A model generated the notes under the pieces. It did not search any database and had not been told where the DNA came from. It was given only the letters and a program-made list of their open reading frames with translations. A program made the translations under genes and the position numbers. Of a stretch of DNA of 31,731 nucleotides, positions 10,018 through 20,067 are shown piece by piece. Each line of letters opens with the position of its first letter. The stretch's first letter is position 1. The stretch is from Bacteroides intestinalis (lineage in GTDB: Bacteria > Bacteroidota > Bacteroidia > Bacteroidales > Bacteroidaceae): assembly GCF_003464595.1 (NCBI RefSeq), contig NZ_QRZF01000034.1:1-31731 (forward strand), read 5' to 3'.

Positions 10018-10066
10018 AGACTGATAACCGACAACCGGCACTTCACCGGTTATCAATTATCAGTCT
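10018..10066. terminator. Imperfect hairpin between tpiA and the SPOR gene
   Basis: Outer arms AGACTGATA/TATCAGTCT (9 bp) and inner arms AACCGG/CCGGTT (6 bp) make an extended hairpin just after the tpiA stop. There is no real T run on the minus strand, so it may be an attenuator or an mRNA-stabilising structure rather than a strong terminator. Confidence 0.45.
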
Positions 10067-10077
10067 TCCATTATCTA

Positions 10078-10833
10078 TTAATTAAAAGCATCAATGATAC
10101 CTTTGAAGTCTGCTACCTTCAGAGCTGCACCACCGATCAAGCCACCATCAACGTCAGGATTAGCGAACAATTCCTTAGCGTTAGACGGTTTAGCGCTACC
10201 ACCGTAAAGGATAGAACAGTTGTCAGCAACTTCCTTACCGTACTTGTCAGCAACTAATGAACGGATGAAAGCATGGATTTCCTGAGCCTGGTCGGGAGTA
10301 GCGGTTTTACCTGTACCGATAGCCCAAACCGGTTCGTAAGCCAATACGATCTTAGAGAAATCTTCAGCAGACAGAGAGAATACAGAAGCCAACTGAGCAG
10401 CAACTACTTCATTCTGCTTGTTAGCTTCGCGCTCTTCCAGCACTTCACCGATACAGAAGATCGGAGTCAGGCCGTTAGCCAAAGCCAATTTTACTTTTTC
10501 TTCCAGGATGGCAACTGTTTCGCCGTAGTAAGCACGACGTTCTGAGTGACCCAGGATTACATATTTAGCGCCTGTAGAAGCAACCATAGCAGCTGAAACT
10601 TCACCAGTGTAAGCACCTGATTCTTTATCAGCACAGTTTTCAGCACCTACGCCAATCTTAGCGGGGTCTACCAACGGAGTAACCGATGCCAGGTGAATAA
10701 AAGGAGTACAGATGATTACATCACAGTTAGGCTTTTCGTTAGCCAATACTTCATTCAGTTCTTTTGCAAGAGCAATACCCTCCTGAAGGGTTTTGTTCAT
10801 TTTCCAGTTTCCTGCAACAATGTTTTTTCTCAT
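10078..10833 (-). CDS. tpiA: Triosephosphate isomerase
   Basis: Triosephosphate isomerase, 251 aa, interconverts dihydroxyacetone phosphate and glyceraldehyde 3-phosphate in glycolysis. All catalytic residues are present: Asn9 and Lys11 in GNWKMNKT, His96 in LGHSERR, and Glu167 in [12 protein letters not shown]. The phosphate-binding YGGS and GGLIGGAAL loops lie near the C-terminus. Length is normal. It is 54 bp downstream of the DoxX-like gene with no obvious promoter of its own and is followed by a hairpin before the SPOR gene. Confidence 0.98.
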   Translation of the reverse strand: MRKNIVAGNWKMNKTLQEGIALAKELNEVLANEKPNCDVIICTPFIHLASVTPLVDPAKIGVGAENCADKESGAYTGEVSAAMVASTGAKYVILGHSERRAYYGETVAILEEKVKLALANGLTPIFCIGEVLEEREANKQNEVVAAQLASVFSLSAEDFSKIVLAYEPVWAIGTGKTATPDQAQEIHAFIRSLVADKYGKEVADNCSILYGGSAKPSNAKELFANPDVDGGLIGGAALKVADFKGIIDAFN

Positions 10834-10887
10834 TTTGTTTTTTATTTATTAAAAGGGTTAATGTATTTTTGATTTATAATTTGTGGT

Positions 10888-12234
10888 TTATGGCTGAGGA
10901 AGCTCTTGCTTATCACTCATCACTCCATCGCTAATCACTTTATTTTTCGCTCTCTTCCTTTCCCTGCGCTTCACAACCAGGATGTCCACGCCGATAACCA
11001 TCAGCAACGGAATAATAAACCACAAAAGAACGTAACCAATCGTGCGCAAATCACTTTCTTGTTTCTGCTGACCGAGTTCCAGTTTATCCAGACTATCCGT
11101 CAACACGTATTCATCCGGCAAGCTGTTATCACTCCACTTATTCAGAATGACACCATCCTTTATCAGCATCAGTCCGGGATTGGAACGAATAATGGTCTTC
11201 AAAGTGATGTCGTCCATCTGGCAGAAAGGATATTCTGCACCGGTCTTGTCACGCCACAACTCTATTTGTTCCTCCGGCGAAGAAGTCAGGGCATAAAAGC
11301 CGTACCCATGCTCCACACTATAATCATAGATCTCGTTAATAAGGTCTATATTGCTATCGTCAGCATTTTCAATACGATGAGCTACTAACAGGAATGTATA
11401 TCCCTTATCTGATAAAATACTATCGGTCAGATCCTCTCCGGTTTCCAGACTTACAATAGAGAAGTCGTGAATCGGAGGCTCGTATCCTTTTTCCTTCAAC
11501 ACCGTACGTGTTTCAACAAACGTCCATGTGCTATCCGGGTAATTATCCAGTGTAAATTCCTGCTTTTTTCCATCTTTCTCCAGAATGAACTTGCTCTCAA
11601 ACACACTGGGTTTTGCTCCTTCGGGTATTTCCATGCCTTCTTTGATATTCTTTCCGATCTTGTAAGGACGGAAATCCAGAATAGGCAGATTATCCAAGCA
11701 ATAGAACGAAAGCACAAACACAAAAAAGAACGTATACATGGAAACCATCCATGCCATTTTCGCCGTAATAAAGCGGATGATTTGTTTTCCACCTTTGAAG
11801 ACAGATACGGCTGCAATAAACAATACCACATTCTTGCCGAACGTTTCCCAATTTGTCAACACCCATGCATCACCGAAACAACCACAATCGGACACCGGAT
11901 TCGCTAATGCCAGATACAGTGTCAGCGGTGTCATCACGATCATCAGCAACAATGCTAGAGTCGTAGCAAACCGCCGCCGTATACCGAAGAACAAGAATAC
12001 TCCCACGGAGAATTCCAACGCCGACAATACGATGGCAAACAGTAGTTGCAAATATGTAGGAAACCACGCGGCCATTCCGAAAGCCGTCAGATAATCCTGA
12101 ATCTTATAAAAAGAGCCTAACGGATCGACAGCCTTCACAAAGCCGGAAAAGATAAATACCACCGCCAGTAAAAAGCGGCAAACATTCACCCAGCTCTTCC
12201 AGATTATATGTTTCTGCTTAGTCTCCAAATTCAA
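10888..12234 (-). CDS. DoxX/MauE-like membrane protein (probable BT_3928 family)
   Basis: A 448-aa inner-membrane protein. The N-terminal half (about 15-180) has several membrane helices of DoxX/MauE type, including VNVCRFLLAVVFIFSGFVKA and a periplasmic loop with the paired cysteines NPVSDCGCFGD, the redox-associated signature of MauE-like proteins. A soluble region of about 200 residues follows, then a last membrane helix near 405-425 and a basic tail (KRRERKRAKNK). From memory, Bacteroides carries this family beside tpiA as 'BT_3928 family'. The role is not established; involvement in disulfide or redox chemistry is a guess from the CxC motif. Its start overlaps the end of the DUF1599 gene by 17 bp, indicating coupled translation. 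Confidence 0.8.
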   Translation of the reverse strand: MNLETKQKHIIWKSWVNVCRFLLAVVFIFSGFVKAVDPLGSFYKIQDYLTAFGMAAWFPTYLQLLFAIVLSALEFSVGVFLFFGIRRRFATTLALLLMIVMTPLTLYLALANPVSDCGCFGDAWVLTNWETFGKNVVLFIAAVSVFKGGKQIIRFITAKMAWMVSMYTFFFVFVLSFYCLDNLPILDFRPYKIGKNIKEGMEIPEGAKPSVFESKFILEKDGKKQEFTLDNYPDSTWTFVETRTVLKEKGYEPPIHDFSIVSLETGEDLTDSILSDKGYTFLLVAHRIENADDSNIDLINEIYDYSVEHGYGFYALTSSPEEQIELWRDKTGAEYPFCQMDDITLKTIIRSNPGLMLIKDGVILNKWSDNSLPDEYVLTDSLDKLELGQQKQESDLRTIGYVLLWFIIPLLMVIGVDILVVKRRERKRAKNKVISDGVMSDKQELPQP

Positions 12235-12760
12235 TCTTAATCAAACCGAATACGGAATAATTAATCATGTCCATATAATTAGCATCCACTCCTTCCGAAA
12301 CCAAAGTCTGTCCTGACAGGCTTTCAATCTGTTTCGTACGGTAGATTTTCATCAATATCAGATCAGTGTATGAACTGACACGCATGCTGCGCCATGCCTC
12401 ATCGTAATCATGATTCTTAGCAAGCATCAGATCCAATGAAGTTTTAGCATATTTGTCATACAACGCCATTGCTTCTTCATTCGTGATATCGGCTGATTCC
12501 GCATATCCCAGTTCCAACTGTATCAATCCGACAATACCATAGTTGACTATCGCAATGAACTCGGAACGTATTCCTTCGTCCACCAACGTCACTCCTTTGG
12601 TTTCAATACTCCTGATACGATTGGCTTTAATGAATATCTGGTCAGTCACGGAAGCCGGACGGAGAATACGCCATGCCGGACCGTAATCATGTAGTTTCTT
12701 GGAGAACAAATCACGACAGATGGCAATGACATGCTCAAATTGTTGTTTGGTATCTTTCAT
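12218..12760 (-). CDS. DUF1599 protein with two tandem domains
   Basis: A 180-aa protein built from two similar halves. The first (about 8-90) has KLHDYGPAWRILRPASVTDQ, then RIRSIE, then VNYGIVGLIQLELG. The second (about 100-180) has KNHDYDEAWRSMRVSSYTDL, then RTKQIE, then INYSVFGLIKIEFG. I recognise this as DUF1599, associated by others with nucleotide modification; no biochemical role is known to me. The ATG at 12760 is preferred over a TTG at 12781 because a TACCTTTG promoter box overlaps the TTG. First gene of the unit leading to tpiA and folE. Confidence 0.85.
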   Translation of the reverse strand: MKDTKQQFEHVIAICRDLFSKKLHDYGPAWRILRPASVTDQIFIKANRIRSIETKGVTLVDEGIRSEFIAIVNYGIVGLIQLELGYAESADITNEEAMALYDKYAKTSLDLMLAKNHDYDEAWRSMRVSSYTDLILMKIYRTKQIESLSGQTLVSEGVDANYMDMINYSVFGLIKIEFGD

Positions 12761-12778
12761 TTCCTTACAAATTGGTTG

Positions 12779-12786
12779 CAAAGGTA
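12779..12786 (-). promoter_or_regulatory. Promoter box TACCTTTG before the DUF1599 gene
   Basis: Exact TAnnTTTG match on the minus strand, giving a start near 12772 and a leader of about 12 nt. It likely drives DUF1599 through folE. Confidence 0.55.
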
Positions 12787-12810
12787 GGAATAATTAAAGA
12801 AAAAAGAAAA

Positions 12811-12842
12811 GAGGGCACTCTAAATTATATTAAAGTGCCCTC
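12811..12842 (-). terminator. Terminator after the M23 peptidase gene
   Basis: Perfect 9-bp stem GAGGGCACT/AGTGCCCTC with a 14-nt loop. It is followed on the minus strand by a T-rich tract. It separates the peptidase gene from the DUF1599 unit. Confidence 0.8.
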
Positions 12843-12865
12843 TTCTTTATGGGTTTATTGATATC

Positions 12866-13735
12866 TTACGAACAACGTAATACCTGTCCCGGACGTAAGA
12901 TTGTTTTCCGTGTAATGCGATTCAACTGACAGAGCTTGTCAATAGATACTCCCTGACGGGATGCAATCTTAGACAATGTATCGCCACTCTTCACTTTATA
13001 GAACAAACCTTCACCGGAAGCCATGCTGCGAGCAGTTCCTTTTGAAGTCTTGGTCTTAGTAAAAGTATAATGATCAGCAACAACGTCTTGCTTTTCAAAG
13101 TCAAACATTAAAGCGGGGTCGATAGGAATTCCCAGGAAACGGGTTTCAAAGTGAAGATGCGAACCGGTAGAACGTCCCGTATTGCCACCTAAAGCGATAG
13201 GTTCTCCGGCTTTAACCAATTGATTAATTTCCACGATCTGTTTGGACAAGTGTCCGTAAACAGTTTCCAGTCCATTGTCATGACGAATAACGATATACTT
13301 ACCATAGCCACGGCGTCCCTGATTCTTTACTACGCGTACTTTACCATCGAAAGCAGCTCGAATCGTATCACCGATGAATACTTTAACATCCAAGCCATAG
13401 TGCATTCTGCGTCTTCTGGGACGATAGCCAAATACATCGGTAATCTTCGTATGCGTGGTAGGCATACAGAAACCTGTCAGGTCCACTTTATAGCTTTCAG
13501 GAACGATAGCATCGCCATAAGCTTGTACATACTCATTGTTCCAAGTCGGATATAGACTTAGACCTGGATAAGCAGATTGTTCAGCACGTATCTGTTTCTG
13601 TAAAGCCAACGAGTCAACGCTCTTTAGTTTCCTGTCGATGGGGGCTTGTCGGGCAATCAAATCCTGAGAAAAAGAATTCAGGCTGACCATTGCCGTCGCA
13701 GCTATTAGGATCGTTTTAATGCAATTGAAATTCAT
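12866..13735 (-). CDS. Secreted M23 metallopeptidase with C-terminal LysM domain
   Basis: A 289-aa cell-wall hydrolase of the LytM/M23 type. A signal peptide covers about residues 1-23. The M23 domain (about 95-215) has the zinc ligands His112 and Asp116 in MHYGLDVKVF and His193/His195 in GSHLHFE, so it should be catalytically competent. A LysM peptidoglycan-binding module runs from about 245 to 288 (YKVKSGDTLSKIA ... LRPGQVLRCS). It probably cuts peptide crosslinks in peptidoglycan in the periplasm. It is monocistronic: its own TACCTTTG promoter box lies about 30 bp upstream and a strong terminator follows. Confidence 0.94.
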   Translation of the reverse strand: MNFNCIKTILIAATAMVSLNSFSQDLIARQAPIDRKLKSVDSLALQKQIRAEQSAYPGLSLYPTWNNEYVQAYGDAIVPESYKVDLTGFCMPTTHTKITDVFGYRPRRRRMHYGLDVKVFIGDTIRAAFDGKVRVVKNQGRRGYGKYIVIRHDNGLETVYGHLSKQIVEINQLVKAGEPIALGGNTGRSTGSHLHFETRFLGIPIDPALMFDFEKQDVVADHYTFTKTKTSKGTARSMASGEGLFYKVKSGDTLSKIASRQGVSIDKLCQLNRITRKTILRPGQVLRCS

Positions 13736-13766
13736 TCCGTTTCGTCATTCTTTTAAAAAATTCTCC

Positions 13767-13774
13767 CAAAGGTA
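13767..13774 (-). promoter_or_regulatory. Promoter box TACCTTTG before the M23 peptidase gene
   Basis: Exact TAnnTTTG match on the minus strand, placing the transcript start near 13760, about 25 nt before the ATG. Confidence 0.55.
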
Positions 13775-13936
13775 GTATTTCTTCTCTAAATGAAAAGGCT
13801 GTTCTTAACTATTTTTTCGGTAAGGGACTAAAAGGTACATATCAAATCACCTCCTAACTCCCTGTATATCGGCAAGATAAGGACTTATATGTTTTACAAC
13901 ATAAAAATGCAAATAAAGTGTATGTTTAACCGTTAT

Positions 13937-16033
13937 TCAACTAATGGAAGCCCAGTTAACGTTAGTTTTCCGAAGTGCCTTTAGCTGGCGCCACAGGATT
14001 TCATTCTCCGGACGAATACCGGTAGGATCAGCATCCACCACTTCTTCAGCAACATTGCGCACATATTGCAGTAGCTGTCCGTCACGTGCTATATCGGCAA
14101 TTTTCAGGTCGAAGGCAATACCACTTTGCTGTGTGCCTTCCAAATCACCGGGACCTCGTAGCTTCAGATCGGCTTCAGCTATTTCAAAGCCGTCATTTGT
14201 CCGTACCATAATTTCCAGGCGCTTGCGGGTTTCCTCGACCAACTTATATCCGGTCACTAAAATACAATAAGACTGTTCTGCTCCACGACCTACACGACCA
14301 CGCAACTGATGGAGCTGTGACAAACCGAAGCGCTCTGCATTCTCAATAATCATCACGGAAGCATTCGGTACATTTACGCCTACCTCAATCACAGTAGTCG
14401 CTACCATTATCTGTGCTTCGCCCGAAACAAAAAGCTGCATCTGCGCATCCTTCTCAGCCGCTTTCATCTTGCCATGTACTTTGCAGACTTTACAATCCGG
14501 AAATTCCTCACAAATATGAAGGTAGCCTTCTTCCAGGTTCTTCAAGTCGATTTTCTCACTTTCCTTAATCAAAGGATATACAATATATACCTGTCTGCCC
14601 TCTGCAATCTGCCTATGGACGGATTGGTACAAGCTTACACGGTGCGCATCATATTTATGAATGGTCACAATAGGTTTACGTCCCGGCGGCAGTTCATCAA
14701 TGACGGAAACATCGAGATCACCGTATAATGTCATGGCCAGCGTACGCGGAATAGGGGTAGCTGTCATGACTAGCACATGGGGGGGCTGTGCATTCTTAGT
14801 CCATAAACGTGCGCGTTGTGCCACACCGAAACGGTGCTGTTCATCTATCACGACCAGCCCCAGTGAAGAGAAATTCACGGTATCCTCTATCACGGCATGC
14901 GTACCGATCAGTATTCGTACATCTCCTGTCAACAGACCGGTGAGAATGGCTTCCCGCTTTTTTCCTTTCACAGAACCGGTTAGCAATTCCACACGTATAT
15001 CCATTCCGTACAACAACTCGCGGATTGTTTCAAAATGCTGGTTAGCCAGAATCTCGGTAGGCGCCATCATACAAGCCTGGTAACCGTTATCCAACGCTAT
15101 CAGCATACTCATCAGTGCCACCAACGTTTTTCCACTACCTACATCCCCTTGCAACAGACGGTTCATTTGCTTACCGCTCCCCACATCCCGGCGTATTTCT
15201 TTCAGTACACGCTTCTGGGCACCTGTCAGTTCGAAAGGCAGATTCTTGGCATAGAAAGTATTGAATATCTCTCCTACCGTTTCAAATACATATCCACGGT
15301 ATTTCCGTTGCCTGTCTTTGGCATAGCGGAGAATATTCAACTGTACATAAAAAAGTTCTTCAAACTTCAAGCGATATTGCGCTTTACGAAGCAATTCCGG
15401 ATTTGCCGGAAAATGAATATTCACCAAAGCTTCCGTCAGTGGCATCAAATGATGTTTTGTTAATATAGCAGGAGAAAGCGTTTCGGGCAGCGGTTCGCGG
15501 AGTTGCTGCACTACGGCGCTCATCATCTTCTCAATTGCATGAGAATTGAGGGAACTCCGTTTCATTTTCTCCGTTGTATTATAATAAGGTTGCAATCCCA
15601 TTGTCGAGAGCTTCAGTTCCGAAGCATTATCGATATCCGGATGAGCAATATTGATCCGTCCGTTGAAGACGCTGGGTTTACCAAATACAATATATTCCTG
15701 ATGTACCTTATACTTACCGACGAGAAATTTAATTCCCTGAAACCAGACTAAATCCACAATCCCCGTACCATCCGAGAAATGGGCAATCAGACGGCGCTGC
15801 CTACCTTCTCCAATCGTCTCAAAGCCCAGGATTTCGCCTTTCAACTGGATATAAGGCATCGTACCGTCTATCTCATGGATATAATAGATACGGCTACGGT
15901 CTACATATTTATAGGGGAAATAATACAATAAGTCGTGAAGGGAATAGATATTCAATTCCTTATTGAGCACTGAGGCGCGTTGCGGCCCTACACCCGACAG
16001 GTATTTTATGTCACGAGAAGCTAAATCAAACAT
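13937..16033 (-). CDS. recG: ATP-dependent DNA helicase RecG
   Basis: RecG, 698 aa, remodels stalled replication forks and branched DNA. The N-terminal wedge (OB-fold) domain covers about 1-230. The helicase core has Walker A GDVGSGKT (Lys302), the DEQH box variant [22 protein letters not shown], and the motif VI region QLRGRVGRG. The RecG-typical C-terminal [17 protein letters not shown] segment is present. Length is normal. Its start overlaps the end of ispD by 13 bp, and it is the last gene of the pdxJ-to-recG run. Confidence 0.98.
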   Translation of the reverse strand: MFDLASRDIKYLSGVGPQRASVLNKELNIYSLHDLLYYFPYKYVDRSRIYYIHEIDGTMPYIQLKGEILGFETIGEGRQRRLIAHFSDGTGIVDLVWFQGIKFLVGKYKVHQEYIVFGKPSVFNGRINIAHPDIDNASELKLSTMGLQPYYNTTEKMKRSSLNSHAIEKMMSAVVQQLREPLPETLSPAILTKHHLMPLTEALVNIHFPANPELLRKAQYRLKFEELFYVQLNILRYAKDRQRKYRGYVFETVGEIFNTFYAKNLPFELTGAQKRVLKEIRRDVGSGKQMNRLLQGDVGSGKTLVALMSMLIALDNGYQACMMAPTEILANQHFETIRELLYGMDIRVELLTGSVKGKKREAILTGLLTGDVRILIGTHAVIEDTVNFSSLGLVVIDEQHRFGVAQRARLWTKNAQPPHVLVMTATPIPRTLAMTLYGDLDVSVIDELPPGRKPIVTIHKYDAHRVSLYQSVHRQIAEGRQVYIVYPLIKESEKIDLKNLEEGYLHICEEFPDCKVCKVHGKMKAAEKDAQMQLFVSGEAQIMVATTVIEVGVNVPNASVMIIENAERFGLSQLHQLRGRVGRGAEQSYCILVTGYKLVEETRKRLEIMVRTNDGFEIAEADLKLRGPGDLEGTQQSGIAFDLKIADIARDGQLLQYVRNVAEEVVDADPTGIRPENEILWRQLKALRKTNVNWASIS

Positions 16034-16692
16034 GAATCCAACAAAGCAGCGGCTATTTTCAAATCAAAGGGAGTCGTAATTTTAATGTTTTCCCGATTAC
16101 CTACCGCGAGGTATACAGATACTCCCATCGCTTCCACTACCGAAGCGTCGTCCGTAAAGAAAGAAGTATAAGGTTGTTCATAGGCCTGTTTCAGTAAATC
16201 GGCATCAAACACCTGGGGGGTCTGTACCAATTTATACTCATCCCGGCTGACGGTCACACTTTCTTCTCCTTTAAGATGGCGTACAGTCTCCACCACATCT
16301 ATCACGGGAATCACCGCCTTTTTTTCGGCAGCCAATTCATAACAACGGGCTATGACTTCCCGGGAAACAAACGGGCGTACCCCATCATGGACACCAACCA
16401 ATCCCGGAGTGGTTACGTGAGCCAATCCGTTCTTTACCGAATGGAAGCGGGTTTCACCTCCGTCCGCCACTGTATGCGGCAAAGAAAAAGAATGCTCCGC
16501 ACATAGCTCTGTCCAATAAGACTGCTGGCTATGCGGGAGCACTAATATTATATGTATCTCCGGATTGTAGGCATAAAAGGCTTCCAAAGTACGCATCAAA
16601 ACAGGTTTTCCACCTATAGGCAGAAACTGTTTGGGAAGTTCGCCTCCCATGCGCAACCCTTTACCACCGGCAACTATCAGAGCATACTCCAT
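16021..16692 (-). CDS. ispD: 2-C-methyl-D-erythritol 4-phosphate cytidylyltransferase
   Basis: IspD, about 223 aa, joins CTP and methylerythritol phosphate in the MEP isoprenoid pathway. The nucleotide-binding start [20 protein letters not shown] is typical, as are [12 protein letters not shown] and the [13 protein letters not shown] segment. The ATG at 16692 is preferred; an in-frame TTG lies one codon upstream. It is 23 bp downstream of the DJ-1 family gene and overlaps recG, so both are probably expressed from the pdxJ side. Confidence 0.95.
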   Translation of the reverse strand: MEYALIVAGGKGLRMGGELPKQFLPIGGKPVLMRTLEAFYAYNPEIHIILVLPHSQQSYWTELCAEHSFSLPHTVADGGETRFHSVKNGLAHVTTPGLVGVHDGVRPFVSREVIARCYELAAEKKAVIPVIDVVETVRHLKGEESVTVSRDEYKLVQTPQVFDADLLKQAYEQPYTSFFTDDASVVEAMGVSVYLAVGNRENIKITTPFDLKIAAALLDSCLI

Positions 16693-16715
16693 CAATTAAA
16701 AATTAAAAATGAAAG

Positions 16716-17264
16716 TTAGATGACGCACATTGCCTCTTTCAATTCCTGTACCTTCTCTTTTCCGAGCATCATATCTACAACCGTCAGAGCGAATTCCATC
16801 GCAGCACCCGGTCCTTTTCCGGTAATGATGTTACCGTCTCTTTCCACCGGAGCACCTGTACATTCAGCACCTTCCAGGTATTGCTCGAAGCCGGGATAGC
16901 AAGTTGCCTTGCGGCCTTTCAGCAAGCCAAGCTTACCCAATATCATAGGAGCGGCACAAATGGCAGCAATCGGTTTATTCTTTTCAGCAAAATCCAAGAC
17001 CAGTTTCCGAAGTTCCGGGCACTTCTCCAAAGTAGCAGCTCCGGGCATTCCACCGGGTAAAAGAACTAAATCTGCGTCATAGAAATCACAGTTCACTACA
17101 TTCTTATCGCAAAGCACCGGTACATCATGTGCACCTGTTACTATCTCATCGGGAGTCACCGTTATCATTTCCACGTTCAGCCCTGCACGTCTCATTACAT
17201 CCACAGAGGTGAAAGCTTCCACTTCTTCAAATCCGTCTGCAAAAAAAACATAAACTGTACCCAT
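16716..17264 (-). CDS. DJ-1/PfpI family protein (YajL-like)
   Basis: A 182-aa protein of the DJ-1/ThiJ/PfpI superfamily. The conserved glutamate lies in FADGFEEVEAFT near the N-terminus and the reactive cysteine is Cys103 in the nucleophile elbow AAICAAPMILG. Family members act as deglycases or glyoxalases, or in protection from oxidative and carbonyl stress; which applies here cannot be read from sequence. It is 14 bp after the TonB-like gene and 23 bp before ispD, inside the same run. Confidence 0.9.
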   Translation of the reverse strand: MGTVYVFFADGFEEVEAFTSVDVMRRAGLNVEMITVTPDEIVTGAHDVPVLCDKNVVNCDFYDADLVLLPGGMPGAATLEKCPELRKLVLDFAEKNKPIAAICAAPMILGKLGLLKGRKATCYPGFEQYLEGAECTGAPVERDGNIITGKGPGAAMEFALTVVDMMLGKEKVQELKEAMCVI

Positions 17265-17278
17265 AATTGTTCTCCTTA

Positions 17279-18115
17279 TTATTTTAGTTTAAAGTAATAT
17301 GTTATCGTTCCTGTCTGGTTATTCAAACCGCTTACAGCATTGAAACGCGCTTTCTTAGCAGCATCTTCAGCTGCCTTCCGCAAGGCAGAATTTATGGTAT
17401 TGGTCTTCCGGTCAATACTGGTAGCAATAACATGTCCTGCCGGATTTACAGTAATAGAAACCACCACAATCCCTTCATCCTGCACATTATATGCCGGACG
17501 CGGCAAACCACCTTGTCCTATAGAACGTCCGCCGAGGTCAAAAGTTCCATAACCTCCCGTTCCGCTCGACGCACCTTCCGGCGCATTTCCGGTGGGACTT
17601 CCTTGGATACCTGTTCCCTCAGTCGTACCTTTGCTTCCCATTTGTGCTCCTTTTCCGAAGGCACCTGCCACCCTCTTACGGGCAGCCTCTTCCGCCTCCC
17701 TGCGTTCCCGCTCGGCTTTAGCTTCTGCCAACTTCCGGGCTTCTTCCGCTTTCTCGGCTTCCGTCTTCTCCGGTTTTTCCGGCTTCTTCTTTACTTCTTC
17801 CTTTTTTTTAGGTTCTGCTTTGGGCTTGATAACAACGGTTTCTTCATCCTCCTGGGTAAGCATCTCCTGTTCTACCGTCTCCTGCACTTTAGGGGCAACG
17901 GTTTCAGGCATCACATCCACTTTCACCAGGGAGGGATCAGCACTTCCAAATGCATTGGGCACTTCACCCAGCATTACCGGCATACCGTCTTCATCCTGCT
18001 GCTCCGGCAAAACGAAGCCAACCAGTATCAACAGGAGAATGAACGCTACATGTACCAGCAGCGCACCTACCATTCCTATATATTTGCCTTTCTTCTTCGG
18101 ATCCACCATTGCCAT
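17279..18115 (-). CDS. TonB-type energy transducer
   Basis: A 278-aa TonB-like protein. A single N-terminal membrane helix (about 14-36, GMVGALLVHVAFILLLILVG) is followed by an acidic stretch, a long Lys/Glu/Ala-rich extended linker (about 95-150) and a Gly-rich segment. The C-terminal domain (about 195-278) has RPAYNVQDEGIVVVSITVNP and ends in YYFKLK. It spans the periplasm and passes proton-motive force from ExbB/ExbD to outer-membrane transporters or to a Tol-like system. It lies directly downstream of the exbB and exbD genes. TolA is an alternative name, given the linker composition. Confidence 0.85.
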   Translation of the reverse strand: MAMVDPKKKGKYIGMVGALLVHVAFILLLILVGFVLPEQQDEDGMPVMLGEVPNAFGSADPSLVKVDVMPETVAPKVQETVEQEMLTQEDEETVVIKPKAEPKKKEEVKKKPEKPEKTEAEKAEEARKLAEAKAERERREAEEAARKRVAGAFGKGAQMGSKGTTEGTGIQGSPTGNAPEGASSGTGGYGTFDLGGRSIGQGGLPRPAYNVQDEGIVVVSITVNPAGHVIATSIDRKTNTINSALRKAAEDAAKKARFNAVSGLNNQTGTITYYFKLK

Positions 18116-18159
18116 TTACTATTTAACCATTTACAATGTACAATTTACCCATCGTACAT

Positions 18160-18573
18160 TTATTTCCCTTCAGGCGGGCGTGTAGCCAGCACCATCTTGA
18201 ACTTATTCTCATTGGCAATATTCAGCACTTTCACGATTTCCCGGTAAGGCACAGCTTCATCAGCATAAAGCGCCACATACATTTCCGGTTCTTTCGCAGC
18301 GCACGATTGCAGGAAAGGAGTCAATTCTTCCAAAGAAATCGCCTGCTCCTTATCATTTCCAAACGCCGCGTAAAAATTCAGATCCTTATCTATAATCACT
18401 CGCGTCAAGGGCTTAGCCGACGTCTGCTGTTTTCCCTGCGGAAGCAACACTTTAATAGCGTTCGGCGAAACAACCGTAGACGTGATCATAAAAAAGATCA
18501 GCAACAGGAAGATGACGTCCGTCATGGATGCCATACTGAAATTGGGCGATATTTTAGCTCTACGTTGTAGCAC
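18160..18573 (-). CDS. exbD: Biopolymer transport protein ExbD/TolR family
   Basis: A 137-aa ExbD/TolR protein. The one membrane helix contains the proton-carrying aspartate in SMASMTDVIFLLLIFFMITS, and a periplasmic domain follows. The reading begins at a GTG (VLQRRAKISP in literal translation); no ATG upstream fits as well. It works with the ExbB-like and TonB-like neighbours to harvest proton-motive force. The 40-bp gap to exbB is an AT repeat of TTAATTA type. Confidence 0.92.
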   Translation of the reverse strand: MLQRRAKISPNFSMASMTDVIFLLLIFFMITSTVVSPNAIKVLLPQGKQQTSAKPLTRVIIDKDLNFYAAFGNDKEQAISLEELTPFLQSCAAKEPEMYVALYADEAVPYREIVKVLNIANENKFKMVLATRPPEGK

Positions 18574-18577
18574 GCTT

Positions 18578-18613
18578 AGTTCAATTATTAATTATTAATT
18601 ACTAATTATTAAT
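18578..18613. repeat. AT-rich AATTATTAATT repeat between exbB and exbD
   Basis: Three to four imperfect AATTATTAATTA-type units fill the gap between the two genes. No promoter or hairpin with GC content is visible in it. Confidence 0.6.
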
Positions 18614-18616
18614 TAT

Positions 18617-19333
18617 TTAGGAAGCGGGTTCATTCAAGAGGTCCATGAATGCCATGGTTTTAGCCTCCATCTTATTCACCACGCCGTCTACCAGAGTCAC
18701 GAGATAGTTATAGGCAAACATTGCAATAATACCCACGATCAAACCACCTACCGTAGTGATCATAGCCTCGTAGATACCGCCCGAAAGCAATGTGATATCG
18801 ATGTTGTTACCTGCATTGGCCATTTCGTAGAAAGCACGCACCATACCGGTCACCGTACCAAGGAAACCAATCATCGGCGCACCTCCGGAGATGGTTGCCA
18901 TAATCGTCAATCCTTTTTCCAGTTTCGCTACCTCAATGTTTCCCACATTCTCAATCGCAGCCTGCACATCATTCACCGGACGTCCCAAACGGCTGATACC
19001 TTTCTCAATCATACGGGCAGCCGGAGTATTTACGCTGCGGCAATAAGCTATGGCGGCTTTTATTTCTCCATCCAGGATATAATCCTTTATCTTATCCATG
19101 AACATCGGATCCTCTTTGCCGGCTTTCCTAATCACATAGTTGCGTTCGAACAAGATGTAGAAACAAAGGATGGACAGCAATCCAAGAACGATCATAATCC
19201 AACCACCCTTGACAGCCATGCTCCATAAGTTCATCTCTTCAGGACCAGCTACCGGAGTTAATACCGGATTGGCGCCCGCAATAGAATCGGTCAGCGCCGG
19301 AGCCACTTGGGCTAATAACAACATTGCATTCAT
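18617..19333 (-). CDS. exbB: ExbB/TolQ/MotA family proton channel
   Basis: A 238-aa ExbB/TolQ-type channel protein with three membrane helices: about 35-60 (GGWIMIVLGLLSILCFYILF), about 145-170 (GGAPMIGFLGTVTGMVRAFY) and about 185-215. The GFLGTVTGM motif is the family hallmark. The ATG at 19333 overlaps the pdxJ stop as TGATG, so translation is coupled to pdxJ. With ExbD and the TonB-like protein it forms the inner-membrane energy module. Confidence 0.93.
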   Translation of the reverse strand: MNAMLLLAQVAPALTDSIAGANPVLTPVAGPEEMNLWSMAVKGGWIMIVLGLLSILCFYILFERNYVIRKAGKEDPMFMDKIKDYILDGEIKAAIAYCRSVNTPAARMIEKGISRLGRPVNDVQAAIENVGNIEVAKLEKGLTIMATISGGAPMIGFLGTVTGMVRAFYEMANAGNNIDITLLSGGIYEAMITTVGGLIVGIIAMFAYNYLVTLVDGVVNKMEAKTMAFMDLLNEPAS

Positions 19334-20046
19334 CAACGAAGACAGTTTTTATATTCCTGAATGGTACGTTCCAATCCCAGATACAGAGCATCGCTTATCA
19401 GCGAGTGTCCGATAGAGACTTCATCCATCCATGGAATGTTTTGATATAAATAATTCAGATTCACCAAACTCAGGTCATGTCCGGCATTCAGACCCAGCCC
19501 CAGACTACGTGCCACTTTAGCGGCCTCTACAAAAGGAGCAACGGCAGCTTCCTTATTCTGCGGATAAGCGGTCGCATAGGGTTCGGTATAGAGTTCCACC
19601 CGGTCGGCACCAGCTTTGGCAGCATACTCTATCATCTCCGCATCCGCCGATACAAATACAGAAGTACGGATGCCTGCATCATTAAATGTTTCGAGTACTT
19701 CGGTCAGAAATTTCAGATTCTGCTTGGTATCCCAGCCTGCATTAGAAGTCAGCTGAGTCGGACTATCCGGAACCAGAGTCACCTGATGCGGCTTCACTTT
19801 CAATACCAGATCAATAAATTCGGGGGCGGGATATCCTTCGATATTAAATTCAGTACGAAGCAACGGGCGAAGATCATACACATCCCTCTGGCGTATATGA
19901 CGTTCATCAGGGCGTGGATGTACGGTAATTCCTTCCGCACCAAAGCTTTCACAATCCAGTGCTACTTTCACCACATTAGGGACATCCCCTCCACGCGCAT
20001 TACGCAACGTCGCAATCTTGTTTATGTTTACACTTAATCTAGTCAT
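19333..20046 (-). CDS. pdxJ: Pyridoxine 5'-phosphate synthase
   Basis: PdxJ, 237 aa, closes the ring of vitamin B6 from deoxyxylulose 5-phosphate and aminoacetone phosphate. The start [20 protein letters not shown] and segments [24 protein letters not shown] and [12 protein letters not shown] are those of the family. The frame is open further upstream, but the ATG at 20046 gives the usual length and follows a TACATTTG promoter box. It heads the run pdxJ-exbB-exbD-tonB-like-DJ-1-ispD-recG and is divergent from nadK. Confidence 0.96.
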   Translation of the reverse strand: MTRLSVNINKIATLRNARGGDVPNVVKVALDCESFGAEGITVHPRPDERHIRQRDVYDLRPLLRTEFNIEGYPAPEFIDLVLKVKPHQVTLVPDSPTQLTSNAGWDTKQNLKFLTEVLETFNDAGIRTSVFVSADAEMIEYAAKAGADRVELYTEPYATAYPQNKEAAVAPFVEAAKVARSLGLGLNAGHDLSLVNLNYLYQNIPWMDEVSIGHSLISDALYLGLERTIQEYKNCLR

Positions 20047-20067
20047 AATTCGGATCATAGTTTGCCG

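Noticed and set aside
17432..18247. A 271-codon plus-strand frame opposite the tonB-like and exbD genes
   Set aside because: It is antisense to two clear genes whose biased Lys/Glu/Ala codons leave the other strand open; the translation is Phe/Arg/His-rich and has no recognisable domain.
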